Of a stretch of DNA of 36,973 bases, positions 7,504-15,132 are shown piece after piece. A program made the position numbers and the translations under genes. Every line of letters begins with the position of its first letter. Positions within the stretch are counted from its first letter, which is position 1. A model generated the notes under the pieces. The model searched no databases and was not told the origin of the DNA. It saw only the letters and a list, made by a program, of their open reading frames with translations. Origin of the DNA: Stakelama flava (GTDB taxonomy: Bacteria; Pseudomonadota; Alphaproteobacteria; Sphingomonadales; Sphingomonadaceae); the NCBI RefSeq assembly GCF_019351405.1, contig NZ_JAHWZX010000020.1:1-36973 (forward strand). The letters are read 5' to 3'.

Positions 7504-8025
7504 ATGTATTCGAACGATCGCCTCTTCGCCGACCATGCGGAGCTGCGCGCCATTTCCGCTGAGCTTCGCGAGCTTTGTTCGCATCCCGAACCGGCCGAAC
7601 GCGACCGGATTTGCGACGTTCGCTGGCGCATGGCGCGATGCCTGTTGCGCAACCTCCCGCTGAAGGACCGCATGGTCTATTCGCGTCTGCGCAGCCATCC
7701 CGATCCGAAAATCGCCGCGGTTGCCAAGCGATATTCGGACGAAACACTGCTGCTGTACGGCCAGTTCGAAAAACACATGGAAAACTGGCCCCCGCAGAGG
7801 GTGGAAACCGAATGGCCGGGCTATTGCGTCGGCGCGAAGCAGATGACATCGCTGCTGGAGGCCCGGCTCGCGCGTGAGGAAAACGAGTTGCTGCCCCATC
7901 TCGACGGCGCGCCGCAAATCCCGCCCCAGCGCCGGGACGGCGACCGCAACTGGGCCGCGGATGGCTGGCGCATTCGTGCGTTACTGGGGATTGATCCGCC
8001 GTCATCGGCAAGCAATGCGGCCTGA
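7504..8025 (+). CDS. Hemerythrin-like (HHE-type) helical protein with incomplete metal ligands
   Basis: 173 residues, strong GGAGGA four bases before the ATG. Residues about 7-135 look like a four-helix bundle of the HHE kind: FADHAELRAIS (His11) in helix 1, FEKHMENW (His91) in helix 3 and AREENELLPHL (Glu125/126, His132) in helix 4. The second-helix signature (His-x-x-x-Glu) is not seen; that position reads LPLKDRMVYSRLRSH, so a full di-iron site is unlikely. The C-terminal 35 residues are polar and probably disordered. It could be a degenerate oxygen/iron or redox sensor, or simply a structural relative. It stands opposite to and between ruvA and ruvB, convergent with ruvA. Confidence 0.7.
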   Translation: MYSNDRLFADHAELRAISAELRELCSHPEPAERDRICDVRWRMARCLLRNLPLKDRMVYSRLRSHPDPKIAAVAKRYSDETLLLYGQFEKHMENWPPQRVETEWPGYCVGAKQMTSLLEARLAREENELLPHLDGAPQIPPQRRDGDRNWAADGWRIRALLGIDPPSSASNAA

Positions 8026-8072
8026 CCGCTTCAGGGTCGTCTGGCGCAGCGCGGCGGTGGGACCCTCGGTTT

Positions 8073-8669
8073 TCATTTCGCCGCCTTTCTGAGCGCCAGA
8101 CGCACCAGTGTATCGAGCGTTGCGCCATCGCCCAGTTCGTCTTCGGCCGCCTTTACCGCAACGCTCGCCTCGGCCGGTTTGAAACCCAGATTGAGCATCG
8201 CCGACACCGCGTCGGCGCTTGCCCCCGCGACGGGCGCAGGCGTTCCGCCGCCAGAACCAAGCGCAACAGCGCCCACCTTGTCCTTCAGTTCATTCACGAT
8301 CCGTTGCGCCAGTTTCGGGCCGACGCCGTTGGCGCGCGCGACCATCGCCTTGTCCCCCTTCGCCACCGCCGAATGGATTTCGTCGGGCGCAAGCACCGAC
8401 AGGATCGCCAGCGCGACCCGCGCGCCCACGCCCTGAACGCTGGTGAGCAGCCGGAACCAGTCTCGCTCCTCGGCAGCGGCGAAGCCCATCAGGCGGATCG
8501 AATCTTCGGAAACCAGCATTTCGGTGTGAACCGTGACGAATTCGCCTTCGCCGCCCAGCGCATCGAGCGTGCGCGCCGACGCGCCGACCAGATAACCCAC
8601 GCCATTCACCTCGATCACCGCATGATCCACGCCGCTTGATGCGAGCCGCCCTTTCAGATGCGCGATCAT
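8073..8669 (-). CDS. ruvA: Holliday junction DNA helicase subunit RuvA
   Basis: 198 residues from the ATG at 8669, chosen because RuvA proteins begin MIAHLKGRL; a longer upstream frame carries no family sequence. Domain I (1-63) is an OB fold with [14 protein letters not shown]; domain II (about 65-140) carries the helix-hairpin-helix pair ([16 protein letters not shown] and [19 protein letters not shown]); a flexible linker is followed by domain III (about 150-198, [19 protein letters not shown]), which contacts RuvB. The tetramer holds the four-way junction. The start is 294 bases away from the divergent receptor start, so transcription from ruvC does not reach it directly. Confidence 0.97.
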   Translation of the reverse strand: MIAHLKGRLASSGVDHAVIEVNGVGYLVGASARTLDALGGEGEFVTVHTEMLVSEDSIRLMGFAAAEERDWFRLLTSVQGVGARVALAILSVLAPDEIHSAVAKGDKAMVARANGVGPKLAQRIVNELKDKVGAVALGSGGGTPAPVAGASADAVSAMLNLGFKPAEASVAVKAAEDELGDGATLDTLVRLALRKAAK

Positions 8670-8981
8670 GCGCCGCGCCCGAAAAGCGGATGAATTGCGG
8701 CTGGAGCACCGTTGATGGCGCTCCGGTTCCGCAAGGGCTGTCGGCGGCGGACGGATGGCAAATCTGGCTTGATCATCGCTCCGGTACATAAACGGAACGG
8801 TCCCTTATGCAAAAGGGAAGAAAACGCATCGCCCGGCTGCGGCGAAGAAAATTGCGATCGGTGGACGCGCCAATGCCGCGTCGGGTCGGAAATTCGCCAA
8901 GGTCTGATTGCTAATGATATTGACTATCAATAACTGAGCATCTAGCGGGCATTCCAATCGAGAATGAAGGGGAATCGACTA
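8670..8981. other. 312-base divergent intergenic region between ruvA and the TonB-dependent receptor
   Basis: No gene is seen here on either strand. It must hold the ruvA promoter and the promoter of the receptor gene. It contains a small inverted repeat TCCCTT-N6-AAGGGA (8801-8818) and the Fur-box-like site listed separately. The stretch 8905-8945 is clearly more AT-rich than its surroundings. Confidence 0.7.
8910..8928. promoter_or_regulatory. Fur-box-like iron operator of the TonB-dependent receptor
   Basis: GCTAATGATATTGACTATC matches the classical 19-bp Fur consensus (GATAATGATAATCATTATC) at 15 of 19 positions by direct alignment. It overlaps a possible -35 element TTGACT (8920-8925) and lies 53 bases before the receptor start codon, a typical repressor position. 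Some alphaproteobacteria use other iron regulators, so the responsible protein is inferred, but iron repression of a siderophore-type receptor fits. Confidence 0.65.
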
Positions 8982-11099
8982 ATGAGATCGTCCATCCGGA
9001 TGCTGCTCGTCACCACTGCGAGCCTTACGCTGCCACTGGCCGCGCATGCCAAAAACGCGCGTGACGCGGAGGAAAATCCGCCCCAAAGCCGTGACATTAC
9101 CGTTACCGGCGTTGCCGAAAGCGAATCCTTTGCGGTTACAGGCCTTCCCCTTTCGCTGCGCGAAACACCGCAATCGGTGACGACGATCAACCGGGAAAGG
9201 ATCGACGATTTCGCGCTGAACAATGTCAACGACCTGCTTGACCAGGCTGTCGGTGTCACGGTTGAGCGCGCCGAAACCGATCGTGTCGAATACACGTCGC
9301 GCGGCTTCGACATCACCAATTTCCAGGTCGACGGCATCGGCCTGCCGCTGCTTTTCTCGATCCAGTACGGCGACCTCGACACGACCCTGTTTGATCAGGT
9401 GCAGGTGGTGCGCGGGGCGAATGCGCTGATGACCGGGGTCGGCAATCCTTCAGCGACCATCAACTATGTCCGAAAGCGGCCCACCGACGATTTTCATCTG
9501 TCGCTTTCCGGTCAGATCGGATCATGGGACGACCGCCGCGTCGACGCTGATGTGAATGTTCCGCTCGATTCGCAGGGCAAGGTAGCGGCGCGACTGATCT
9601 ACGCGCACGAAAAGCAGGATTCCTATCTCGACTACCGGAAGACTGATCGCGAAGTGTATGGCGCGCTGCTGTCGTGGAAAATCACGCCAGAGTTGAAGGC
9701 GACTGCAGGCTATTCGCGGCAGGAAAACAACGTCGAAGGTAATTTGTGGGGGGCGCTTCCGCTGCTTTATACCGACGGCACGCGGATCGATTATCCCAGC
9801 TCCGCCTCCACGTCGGCCCCATGGACCTACTGGAATCACACCACCCAAAGCGCCTTTGCCGAATTGGCCTATACGCTTCCCGGCGGATGGTCCGCACGCG
9901 GCGTCTTCACCTATAATCACAAGGATCGCGAAGGCGTTTTGCTTTATGCCTATGGCTATCCCGATCGCGAAACGCATCAGGGTATTGCAGGCATGGCAGG
10001 CCGCTACCCCGACACGGAAGATCAGTATATCGGCGACCTGTACGCGTCTGGTCCGTTCACGCTGTTCGGGCGCGAACACGAACTTTCCTTCGGCTTTTCG
10101 ACGGCGCGGCGCGACTATACGGAAGCCGAGGCATTTTCGAGCGATGCAATCACCTATCCCGGAATTCCGGGCCTTGATGATTTCACCATCGCTGAACCCG
10201 GTTTTCCCGAAGCCACGCCGCAAGCGGACACAACCGACAAGCTGACCCGGCTCTATGGCGCAGCGCATCTGAATTTCACCGACAGACTGAAGGCGGTGGT
10301 GGGCGCAAGTGCGATGTGGCTCACTACCAGCGGCGAATCCTACGGTGTCGATGCCGGCCGTGACGCCAGCAAGGTCAGCCCCTATGCCGGACTGGTCTTC
10401 GACCTGACCCGCCATATTTCGCTCTATGGCAGCTACACCAACATCTTCAATCCGCAGAGCGAGGTGGACATCAACCGCCAGCGGCTCGATCCGGCCAAAG
10501 GCAGCAGCATCGAAGGCGGCGTCAAAACCGAATGGCTGAACGGTCACCTGTACGCCACCGCCGCGCTGTTCCGCGCAAAGCAGAAAGGGCTGGCTGAATA
10601 TGCCGGCATCCTGGACAATGGCGACAGCTATTACACCGGGGTCGACACCACCTCAAAGGGCTTCGAGGTCGAAGTTGCCGGACGCATTACAGACAACTGG
10701 ACGCTGAGCGGCGGCTATACGGGGCTGGATATCGAGGACCAGAATGGTGCGGACACGCGTACCTATCTGCCGACGAAATCGTTCAAGCTGGCAAGCACCT
10801 ATACTGTTCCCGACCTGCGCAACTTTCAGATTGGTGCCCAGATGCGCTGGCAGAACGATATCACCTCCACCGACAGCAGCGTCCAGGCGTATGGCGGTGT
10901 CGACGGCGATGTCGTCATTCGCCAAAAAGGCTATGCAATCGTCGATATGACCGCAGCCATCGACGTGGTCGACCATGTCCGCGCGCGGGTGAATGTGCGC
11001 AACGTCACCGACCATAAATATCTCAACAGCCTGATATGGGGGCAGGCCTTTTATGCGGCACCGCGCAGTGTCCTCTTCTCACTTGAGGTCAATTATTGA
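8982..11099 (+). CDS. TonB-dependent siderophore receptor
   Basis: 705 residues from the ATG at 8982 (AAGGGG nine bases upstream), giving a signal peptide with cleavage after AAHA. A TonB-box-like DITVTG follows, then the plug domain (about 50-165) with LPLSLRETPQSVTTINRERI, YTSRGFDITNFQVDGIGLPL and VQVVRGANALMTGVGNPSAT, which are hallmarks of FhuE/PupA-type ferric-siderophore receptors. The remainder is a 22-strand barrel ending in an aromatic residue. It should import an iron-siderophore across the outer membrane with TonB/ExbBD energy. The ligand cannot be read from sequence. A Fur-like box precedes it. It is a single gene inserted, opposite strand, between ruvC and ruvA, with no siderophore biosynthesis or ABC transporter nearby. 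Confidence 0.93.
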   Translation: MRSSIRMLLVTTASLTLPLAAHAKNARDAEENPPQSRDITVTGVAESESFAVTGLPLSLRETPQSVTTINRERIDDFALNNVNDLLDQAVGVTVERAETDRVEYTSRGFDITNFQVDGIGLPLLFSIQYGDLDTTLFDQVQVVRGANALMTGVGNPSATINYVRKRPTDDFHLSLSGQIGSWDDRRVDADVNVPLDSQGKVAARLIYAHEKQDSYLDYRKTDREVYGALLSWKITPELKATAGYSRQENNVEGNLWGALPLLYTDGTRIDYPSSASTSAPWTYWNHTTQSAFAELAYTLPGGWSARGVFTYNHKDREGVLLYAYGYPDRETHQGIAGMAGRYPDTEDQYIGDLYASGPFTLFGREHELSFGFSTARRDYTEAEAFSSDAITYPGIPGLDDFTIAEPGFPEATPQADTTDKLTRLYGAAHLNFTDRLKAVVGASAMWLTTSGESYGVDAGRDASKVSPYAGLVFDLTRHISLYGSYTNIFNPQSEVDINRQRLDPAKGSSIEGGVKTEWLNGHLYATAALFRAKQKGLAEYAGILDNGDSYYTGVDTTSKGFEVEVAGRITDNWTLSGGYTGLDIEDQNGADTRTYLPTKSFKLASTYTVPDLRNFQIGAQMRWQNDITSTDSSVQAYGGVDGDVVIRQKGYAIVDMTAAIDVVDHVRARVNVRNVTDHKYLNSLIWGQAFYAAPRSVLFSLEVNY

Positions 11100-11145
11100 T
11101 CAGCATGTGCGGGCAGGACATTGGCTTGTCCGCAGGTTGGCCGCG

Positions 11146-11631
11146 TCAGGGCCGAAGCTGGGCGCTGGCAAGGTGATGCGCATGGCAGATCGCGACGGCA
11201 AGCGCGTCGGCCGCGTCCGCGCCGGCGATCCGGACGCCCGGCAGAAGCCGCTTGATCATCGCGTGGACCTGCGGCTTTTCGGCATTGCCGACGCCGACCA
11301 CCGATTTCTTGACGAGGCGCGCGGCATATTCGCCGACATCCATGCCGCCGCGCGCCGCGGCGCAGATGACGACGCCGCGCGCCTGACCCAGCTTCAGCGT
11401 CGATTGCGGGTTGGAATTGACGAAGACCTCCTCGACCGCGACAGCGTCCGGATCATGATCGGCCATGATCGCGGCAACCATCGCGTCCAGATGCGACAGC
11501 CGTCGCGGCAGCGCCTCCTTCGCATCGGTCTTCAGATGGCCGTTGCCAAGGTGCGACAGCCGGTTGCCCTCGGCCCGGATCACGCCCCAGCCGGTCGTGC
11601 CAAGACCGGGGTCGAGGCCAAGGATAATCAT
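11146..11631 (-). CDS. ruvC: Holliday junction resolvase RuvC
   Basis: 161 residues with the RNase H-like fold and the four catalytic acidic residues in place: Asp7 ([16 protein letters not shown]), Glu67 (VAVEEVF), Asp139 and Asp142 ([10 protein letters not shown]). The [17 protein letters not shown] segment is characteristic. It cuts Holliday junctions held by RuvAB. It lies 25 bases downstream of yebC, consistent with a yebC-ruvC unit, but ruvA and ruvB are not contiguous with it because the receptor gene and the hemerythrin-like gene intervene on the other strand. Confidence 0.97.
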   Translation of the reverse strand: MIILGLDPGLGTTGWGVIRAEGNRLSHLGNGHLKTDAKEALPRRLSHLDAMVAAIMADHDPDAVAVEEVFVNSNPQSTLKLGQARGVVICAAARGGMDVGEYAARLVKKSVVGVGNAEKPQVHAMIKRLLPGVRIAGADAADALAVAICHAHHLASAQLRP

Positions 11632-11656
11632 ATGCTTCCCGCGAAGGGAAGGATGA

Positions 11657-12400
11657 TCAACCCAGCTTCTCCATCACCTCGTCGGAGACTTCGTAATTGC
11701 CCCACACCGTCTGGACGTCGTCGTCATCGTCAAGCGCGTCGATCAGCTTGAACAGCGTCTGGGCATCGCCTTCCTCGACCGCGACGGTGACCTGCGGGCG
11801 CCAGGCGAGTTTCGCGCTTTCGGCTTCGCCCAGCGACTTTTCCAGCGCGCTCGACACTTCATGCAGCGCGTCGGCCTCAGTCCATATCTCGTGCCCGTCC
11901 TCGCTCGACTGGATATCGTCCGCGCCCGCTTCCAGCGCGGCTTCGAGCACCTTTTCCTCATCCCCCGCGCTTGCCGGATAGGTGATCAGGCCCATCCGGT
12001 CGAACCCGTGGCTGACCGAACCGGCGGTCCCCATATTGCCGCCATTCTTGGTGATGGCGGTGCGCACATTGGTCGCGGTGCGGTTGCGATTGTCGGTCAG
12101 GGCCTCGACGATCAGCGACACACCGCCGGGGCCGAACCCTTCATAGCGGATCTCTTCGTAAGCCTCGGTATCGCCGCCGATCGCCTTGTCGATCGCGCGC
12201 TGGATATTGTCCTTGGGCATCGACTGCGCCTTGGCGGCGTTGATGGCGAGGCGCAGGCGCGGGTTCATGTCGGGATCGGGCGCGCCCATCTTCGCTGCGA
12301 CGGTAATTTCGCGCGAGAGCTTGGAAAACATCGCCGAGCGCTTCTTATCCTGCGCGCCCTTGCGGTGCATGATATTCTTGAATTTGGAATGGCCTGCCAT
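11657..12400 (-). CDS. yebC: YebC/PmpR family protein
   Basis: 247 residues from the ATG at 12400, since the family begins [18 protein letters not shown]; the longer upstream frame is unrelated. The three-domain family layout is evident, with ANNRTA-type phrases ([18 protein letters not shown]), [17 protein letters not shown], and a C-terminal [18 protein letters not shown]. Members were described as transcription regulators and some have more recently been linked to translation of polyproline stretches. The ribosome binding site (GGGG) lies in the 3' arm of a 10-bp hairpin (12407-12429), which may control its translation. Confidence 0.96.
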   Translation of the reverse strand: MAGHSKFKNIMHRKGAQDKKRSAMFSKLSREITVAAKMGAPDPDMNPRLRLAINAAKAQSMPKDNIQRAIDKAIGGDTEAYEEIRYEGFGPGGVSLIVEALTDNRNRTATNVRTAITKNGGNMGTAGSVSHGFDRMGLITYPASAGDEEKVLEAALEAGADDIQSSEDGHEIWTEADALHEVSSALEKSLGEAESAKLAWRPQVTVAVEEGDAQTLFKLIDALDDDDDVQTVWGNYEVSDEVMEKLG

Positions 12401-12406
12401 TTGAAC

Positions 12407-12429
12407 CCCAAAAAGTGGTACTTTTTGGG
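12407..12429 (-). promoter_or_regulatory. Perfect hairpin covering the yebC ribosome binding site
   Basis: CCCAAAAAGT (12407-12416) pairs perfectly with ACTTTTTGGG (12420-12429) around a three-base loop. In yebC mRNA the 3' arm ends in the GGGG that sits five bases before the AUG, so the folded form would hide the binding site. It could instead be a protein operator, or a terminator-like remnant from upstream. Confidence 0.5.
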
Positions 12430-12534
12430 AACCCCGAAGGATCGGAGTCCCGTTGTCGAACCTGTTAACGCCGGTGCCCGCGATCGGCAATGCGAATGGA
12501 TTTCCGGCCCGGCGTCCAGACTTAGGCGGTGAAC

Positions 12535-12855
12535 CTAGCTCACCGTAACCGCAGTGCCGGAAACCGACACCATCAGCATCGAACCCTTTTCGCCGATCAC
12601 TTCGTAATCAAGGTCGATGCCGACGACGGCGTTGCCGCCAAGGTCCTTCGCCCTGCGCGACAGTTCCTCGAACGCTTCCTCGCGCGCACCGCCAAGCGCC
12701 TTTTCATAGCTGCCCGACCGGCCGCCGACGATATCGCGGATGCCCGCGAACAGATCGCGAAAGATGTTGGCGCCGATGATCACCTCGCCCGTCACCACGC
12801 CGTGATAGCGGGTGATCTCGCGCCCCTGTATGGTGGGAGTGGTCGTCAGGATCAT
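12535..12855 (-). CDS. YbjQ/UPF0145 family protein
   Basis: 106 residues with the full family pattern: [54 protein letters not shown], and [15 protein letters not shown] followed by [11 protein letters not shown]. The family forms pentamers with a beta sandwich and is often labelled as a putative heavy-metal-binding domain; its role is not established. AGGAGG lies seven bases before the ATG. It starts 20 bases after the gapR-like gene and probably shares its transcript. Confidence 0.92.
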   Translation of the reverse strand: MILTTTPTIQGREITRYHGVVTGEVIIGANIFRDLFAGIRDIVGGRSGSYEKALGGAREEAFEELSRRAKDLGGNAVVGIDLDYEVIGEKGSMLMVSVSGTAVTVS

Positions 12856-12875
12856 CGTGCGCCTCCTATGCCTGG

Positions 12876-13115
12876 CTATTCGATGCCGAGCGCCTGCTTG
12901 TAGGTTTCAAGCAGCATCTCGGCTTCTTCGCGGTGATGCTTCTCCATCTTGCGAAGACGGACGATCGACCGCATCGTCTTGATGTCGAAGCCGTTCGACT
13001 TGGCTTCGTTATAGACGTCCTTGATGTCGTCGGCGATGCCCTTTTTCTCTTCTTCCAGCCGTTCGATGCGCTCGATGAACAGGCGCAGCTGGTCGGCGGC
13101 GATAATATCGCTCAT
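12876..13115 (-). CDS. gapR: GapR family (DUF2312/UPF0335) DNA-binding domain protein
   Basis: 79 residues from the ATG at 13115; the frame is open much further upstream but only [20 protein letters not shown] onward is conserved. The product is a long coiled coil ([20 protein letters not shown], then [20 protein letters not shown]) matching GapR, the small alphaproteobacterial chromosome-associated protein that in Caulobacter encircles overtwisted, AT-rich DNA and supports replication. The basic residues [10 protein letters not shown] are the expected DNA contacts. It precedes ybjQ by 20 bases. Confidence 0.93.
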   Translation of the reverse strand: MSDIIAADQLRLFIERIERLEEEKKGIADDIKDVYNEAKSNGFDIKTMRSIVRLRKMEKHHREEAEMLLETYKQALGIE

Positions 13116-13186
13116 GTCTTGCTCCACAGATGCTGAGCGAGCGCGTCTAGGGCCATCGCCCGCGAAGGGCAACGGCCCGAATCGGA

Positions 13187-13567
13187 TCAGCGCGGTTCGG
13201 TCATCGATGGCGGGTCGCTCGCCGGGAAGGTTTCTTCGAGCGCCTCGTCCAGATCGGCGTCGCTGCGGTTCAGCTTCACGCTTTCCTGCATGCGCTGCAA
13301 CTGCTCGGCGCTCGCCTCGCTCTGATGCTTTTCCTTCCACTCGGCATAGGGCATGCCATAGATAATCTCCCGCGCCTCATCCTTGCCCAGCGACTCGCCC
13401 TGTTTCTCGCTGGCTTCGCGAATCCAGTCCGACAGGCAGTTGCGGCAGAAACCGGCCAGCCCCATCAGGTCGACATTCTGCGCATCCTTGCGGTGCCGCA
13501 AATGCCGCACCAGCCGCCGGAACGCTTCCGCCGCCACCCTGTCATCGATCGAATTGAGATCGGCCAT
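13187..13567 (-). CDS. DUF1244 protein with C-terminal [10 protein letters not shown] tail
   Basis: 126 residues from the ATG at 13567. The frame continues upstream antisense to pyk, but only this part is conserved. Residues about 8-95 are DUF1244: [39 protein letters not shown] with its paired cysteines, and [16 protein letters not shown]. The last 30 residues are polar and acidic and contain [17 protein letters not shown], a short motif that I recall from many otherwise unrelated small proteobacterial proteins. DUF1244 proteins are usually about 95-105 residues, so this tail looks like an added module. Function unknown. It lies 71 bases upstream of gapR and is divergent from pyk with 75 bases between. 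Confidence 0.88.
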   Translation of the reverse strand: MADLNSIDDRVAAEAFRRLVRHLRHRKDAQNVDLMGLAGFCRNCLSDWIREASEKQGESLGKDEAREIIYGMPYAEWKEKHQSEASAEQLQRMQESVKLNRSDADLDEALEETFPASDPPSMTEPR

Positions 13568-13642
13568 TCTTCCCTCCACGGTTGATTGTGCGCAGATATG
13601 GGATAGAGCGACGCGCGGACAAGCCGAGGATCCTCCCCCATC

Positions 13643-15100
13643 ATGATGAAGTTTCTTCCCCCCCGCACCCGCAAGGTCCGCGTCCTGGCGACGCTGGGTC
13701 CGGCGAGCAGCAGCCCGGAGATGATCGAGAAGCTCTTCCTGGCCGGTGCCGATGCCTTTCGCATCAATATGAGCCATGGCGACCAGCAATCGAAAATTCC
13801 ATTGTTCAAGGCGATCCGCGATCTTGAGATGAAGCTGGGTCGTCCGACGACGATCCTTGCCGACCTTCAAGGACCCAAGCTGCGGGTGGGCAAGTTCGCC
13901 GATGGCAGGGTGAAGCTGGAAAAAGGCGCGACCTTCACGCTCGACCGCGATTCCGCGCCGGGGGATGAAAACCGGGTCCAGCTTCCGCATCCCGAAATCT
14001 TCGCCGCAATTGAGGACGATGCCCGGCTGCTGCTCGACGATGGCAAGATGGTGCTTCGCGTCACCGGCCATGGCGAGGACACCATCACCACCAGGGTGGA
14101 GGTCGGCGGCACCCTGTCCAATGCCAAGGGGCTGAACGTGCCCGATGTCGTGCTGCCGATGGCCGCGCTAACCGAAAAGGACCGCAGCGACCTGGGCTTC
14201 GCGCTCGATCAGGGGGCCGACTGGATCGCGCTGTCGTTCGTCCAGCGGCCCGAGGATATCGCGGAGGCGCGCAAGCTGATCGAGGGGCGCGCCGCTCTCC
14301 TTGCCAAGATCGAAAAGCCGAGCGCGGTGGCGCGGCTTGTGGAAATCGTCGAACAATGCGACGGCGTGATGGTGGCGCGCGGCGATCTGGGCGTCGAGTT
14401 GCCGCCGCAATCGGTGCCCCCGCTGCAAAAGCAGATTGTCGAGACCGCACGGCGGATGGGTCGCCCGGTGATCGTCGCGACGCAAATGCTCGAATCGATG
14501 ATCCAGTCGCCCTCGCCCACGCGCGCCGAAGTGTCTGACGTCGCGACCGCGGTATATGACGGCGCCGACGCGATCATGCTGTCGGCGGAAAGCGCGGCGG
14601 GCGACTGGCCAGAAGAAGCGGTGGCGATGATGGATTCGATCGCCGCGGCCGTCGAGCGCGACCCCGCACATGGCGAGCGTGTCCATTTCACCGTCACCCG
14701 GCCCGATCCCACGACCGCCGACGCGCTGGCCGAAGCGGCGAAGAATATCGCGGGCACCGTGTCGGCGCGCGCCATCATCTGCTTCACCAGTTCAGGTTCG
14801 ACCGCACGCCGGATCGCGCGCGAACGCCCGTCGGTGCCGATCATGGTGCTGACCCCGAAAAAGGAAACCGCACGGCGTCTGGGCCTGCTATGGGGCGTCC
14901 ATGCGGTATATACCAAGGATGTCGCCTCGTTTGAGGAGATGGTGGCCAAATCGAAGCGCATGGCGCTGCGCCACAAGATCGCAGACGCCGGTGACGGGGT
15001 AGTCCTGTGCGCGGGGGTGCCCTTCGGCACGCCAGGTTCGACCAACGTCCTGCACGTCGTTCGCCTGCTCGGCACCGAATTGAAGGATTATGAGGGGTAA
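13643..15100 (+). CDS. pyk: Pyruvate kinase
   Basis: 485 residues. Converts phosphoenolpyruvate and ADP to pyruvate and ATP in the last glycolytic step. The A domain begins RKVRVLATLGPASSSPEMIE and GADAFRINMSHGD; the B-domain insert follows LADLQGPKLRVG; the signature LLAKIEKPSAVARLVEIVEQ with the catalytic Lys, the VMVARGDLGVELP substrate loop and VIVATQMLESM are intact. The C domain (about 350-485) ends in GTPGSTNVLHVVRLLG. Two adjacent ATGs begin the frame (13643 and 13646). It converges with the flavin monooxygenase gene. Confidence 0.97.
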   Translation: MMKFLPPRTRKVRVLATLGPASSSPEMIEKLFLAGADAFRINMSHGDQQSKIPLFKAIRDLEMKLGRPTTILADLQGPKLRVGKFADGRVKLEKGATFTLDRDSAPGDENRVQLPHPEIFAAIEDDARLLLDDGKMVLRVTGHGEDTITTRVEVGGTLSNAKGLNVPDVVLPMAALTEKDRSDLGFALDQGADWIALSFVQRPEDIAEARKLIEGRAALLAKIEKPSAVARLVEIVEQCDGVMVARGDLGVELPPQSVPPLQKQIVETARRMGRPVIVATQMLESMIQSPSPTRAEVSDVATAVYDGADAIMLSAESAAGDWPEEAVAMMDSIAAAVERDPAHGERVHFTVTRPDPTTADALAEAAKNIAGTVSARAIICFTSSGSTARRIARERPSVPIMVLTPKKETARRLGLLWGVHAVYTKDVASFEEMVAKSKRMALRHKIADAGDGVVLCAGVPFGTPGSTNVLHVVRLLGTELKDYEG

Positions 15101-15132
15101 GGCATTGTAAGGCGACGCCCCCCCGGCCTCCA

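Noticed and set aside
9522..10547. 341-codon minus-strand frame opposite the TonB-dependent receptor
   Set aside because: No recognisable domain; the plus strand has a full receptor.
13568..14071. Extension of the DUF1244 frame far upstream
   Set aside because: The extra part is antisense to pyk and unrelated to the family; the ATG at 13567 fits the known N-terminus.
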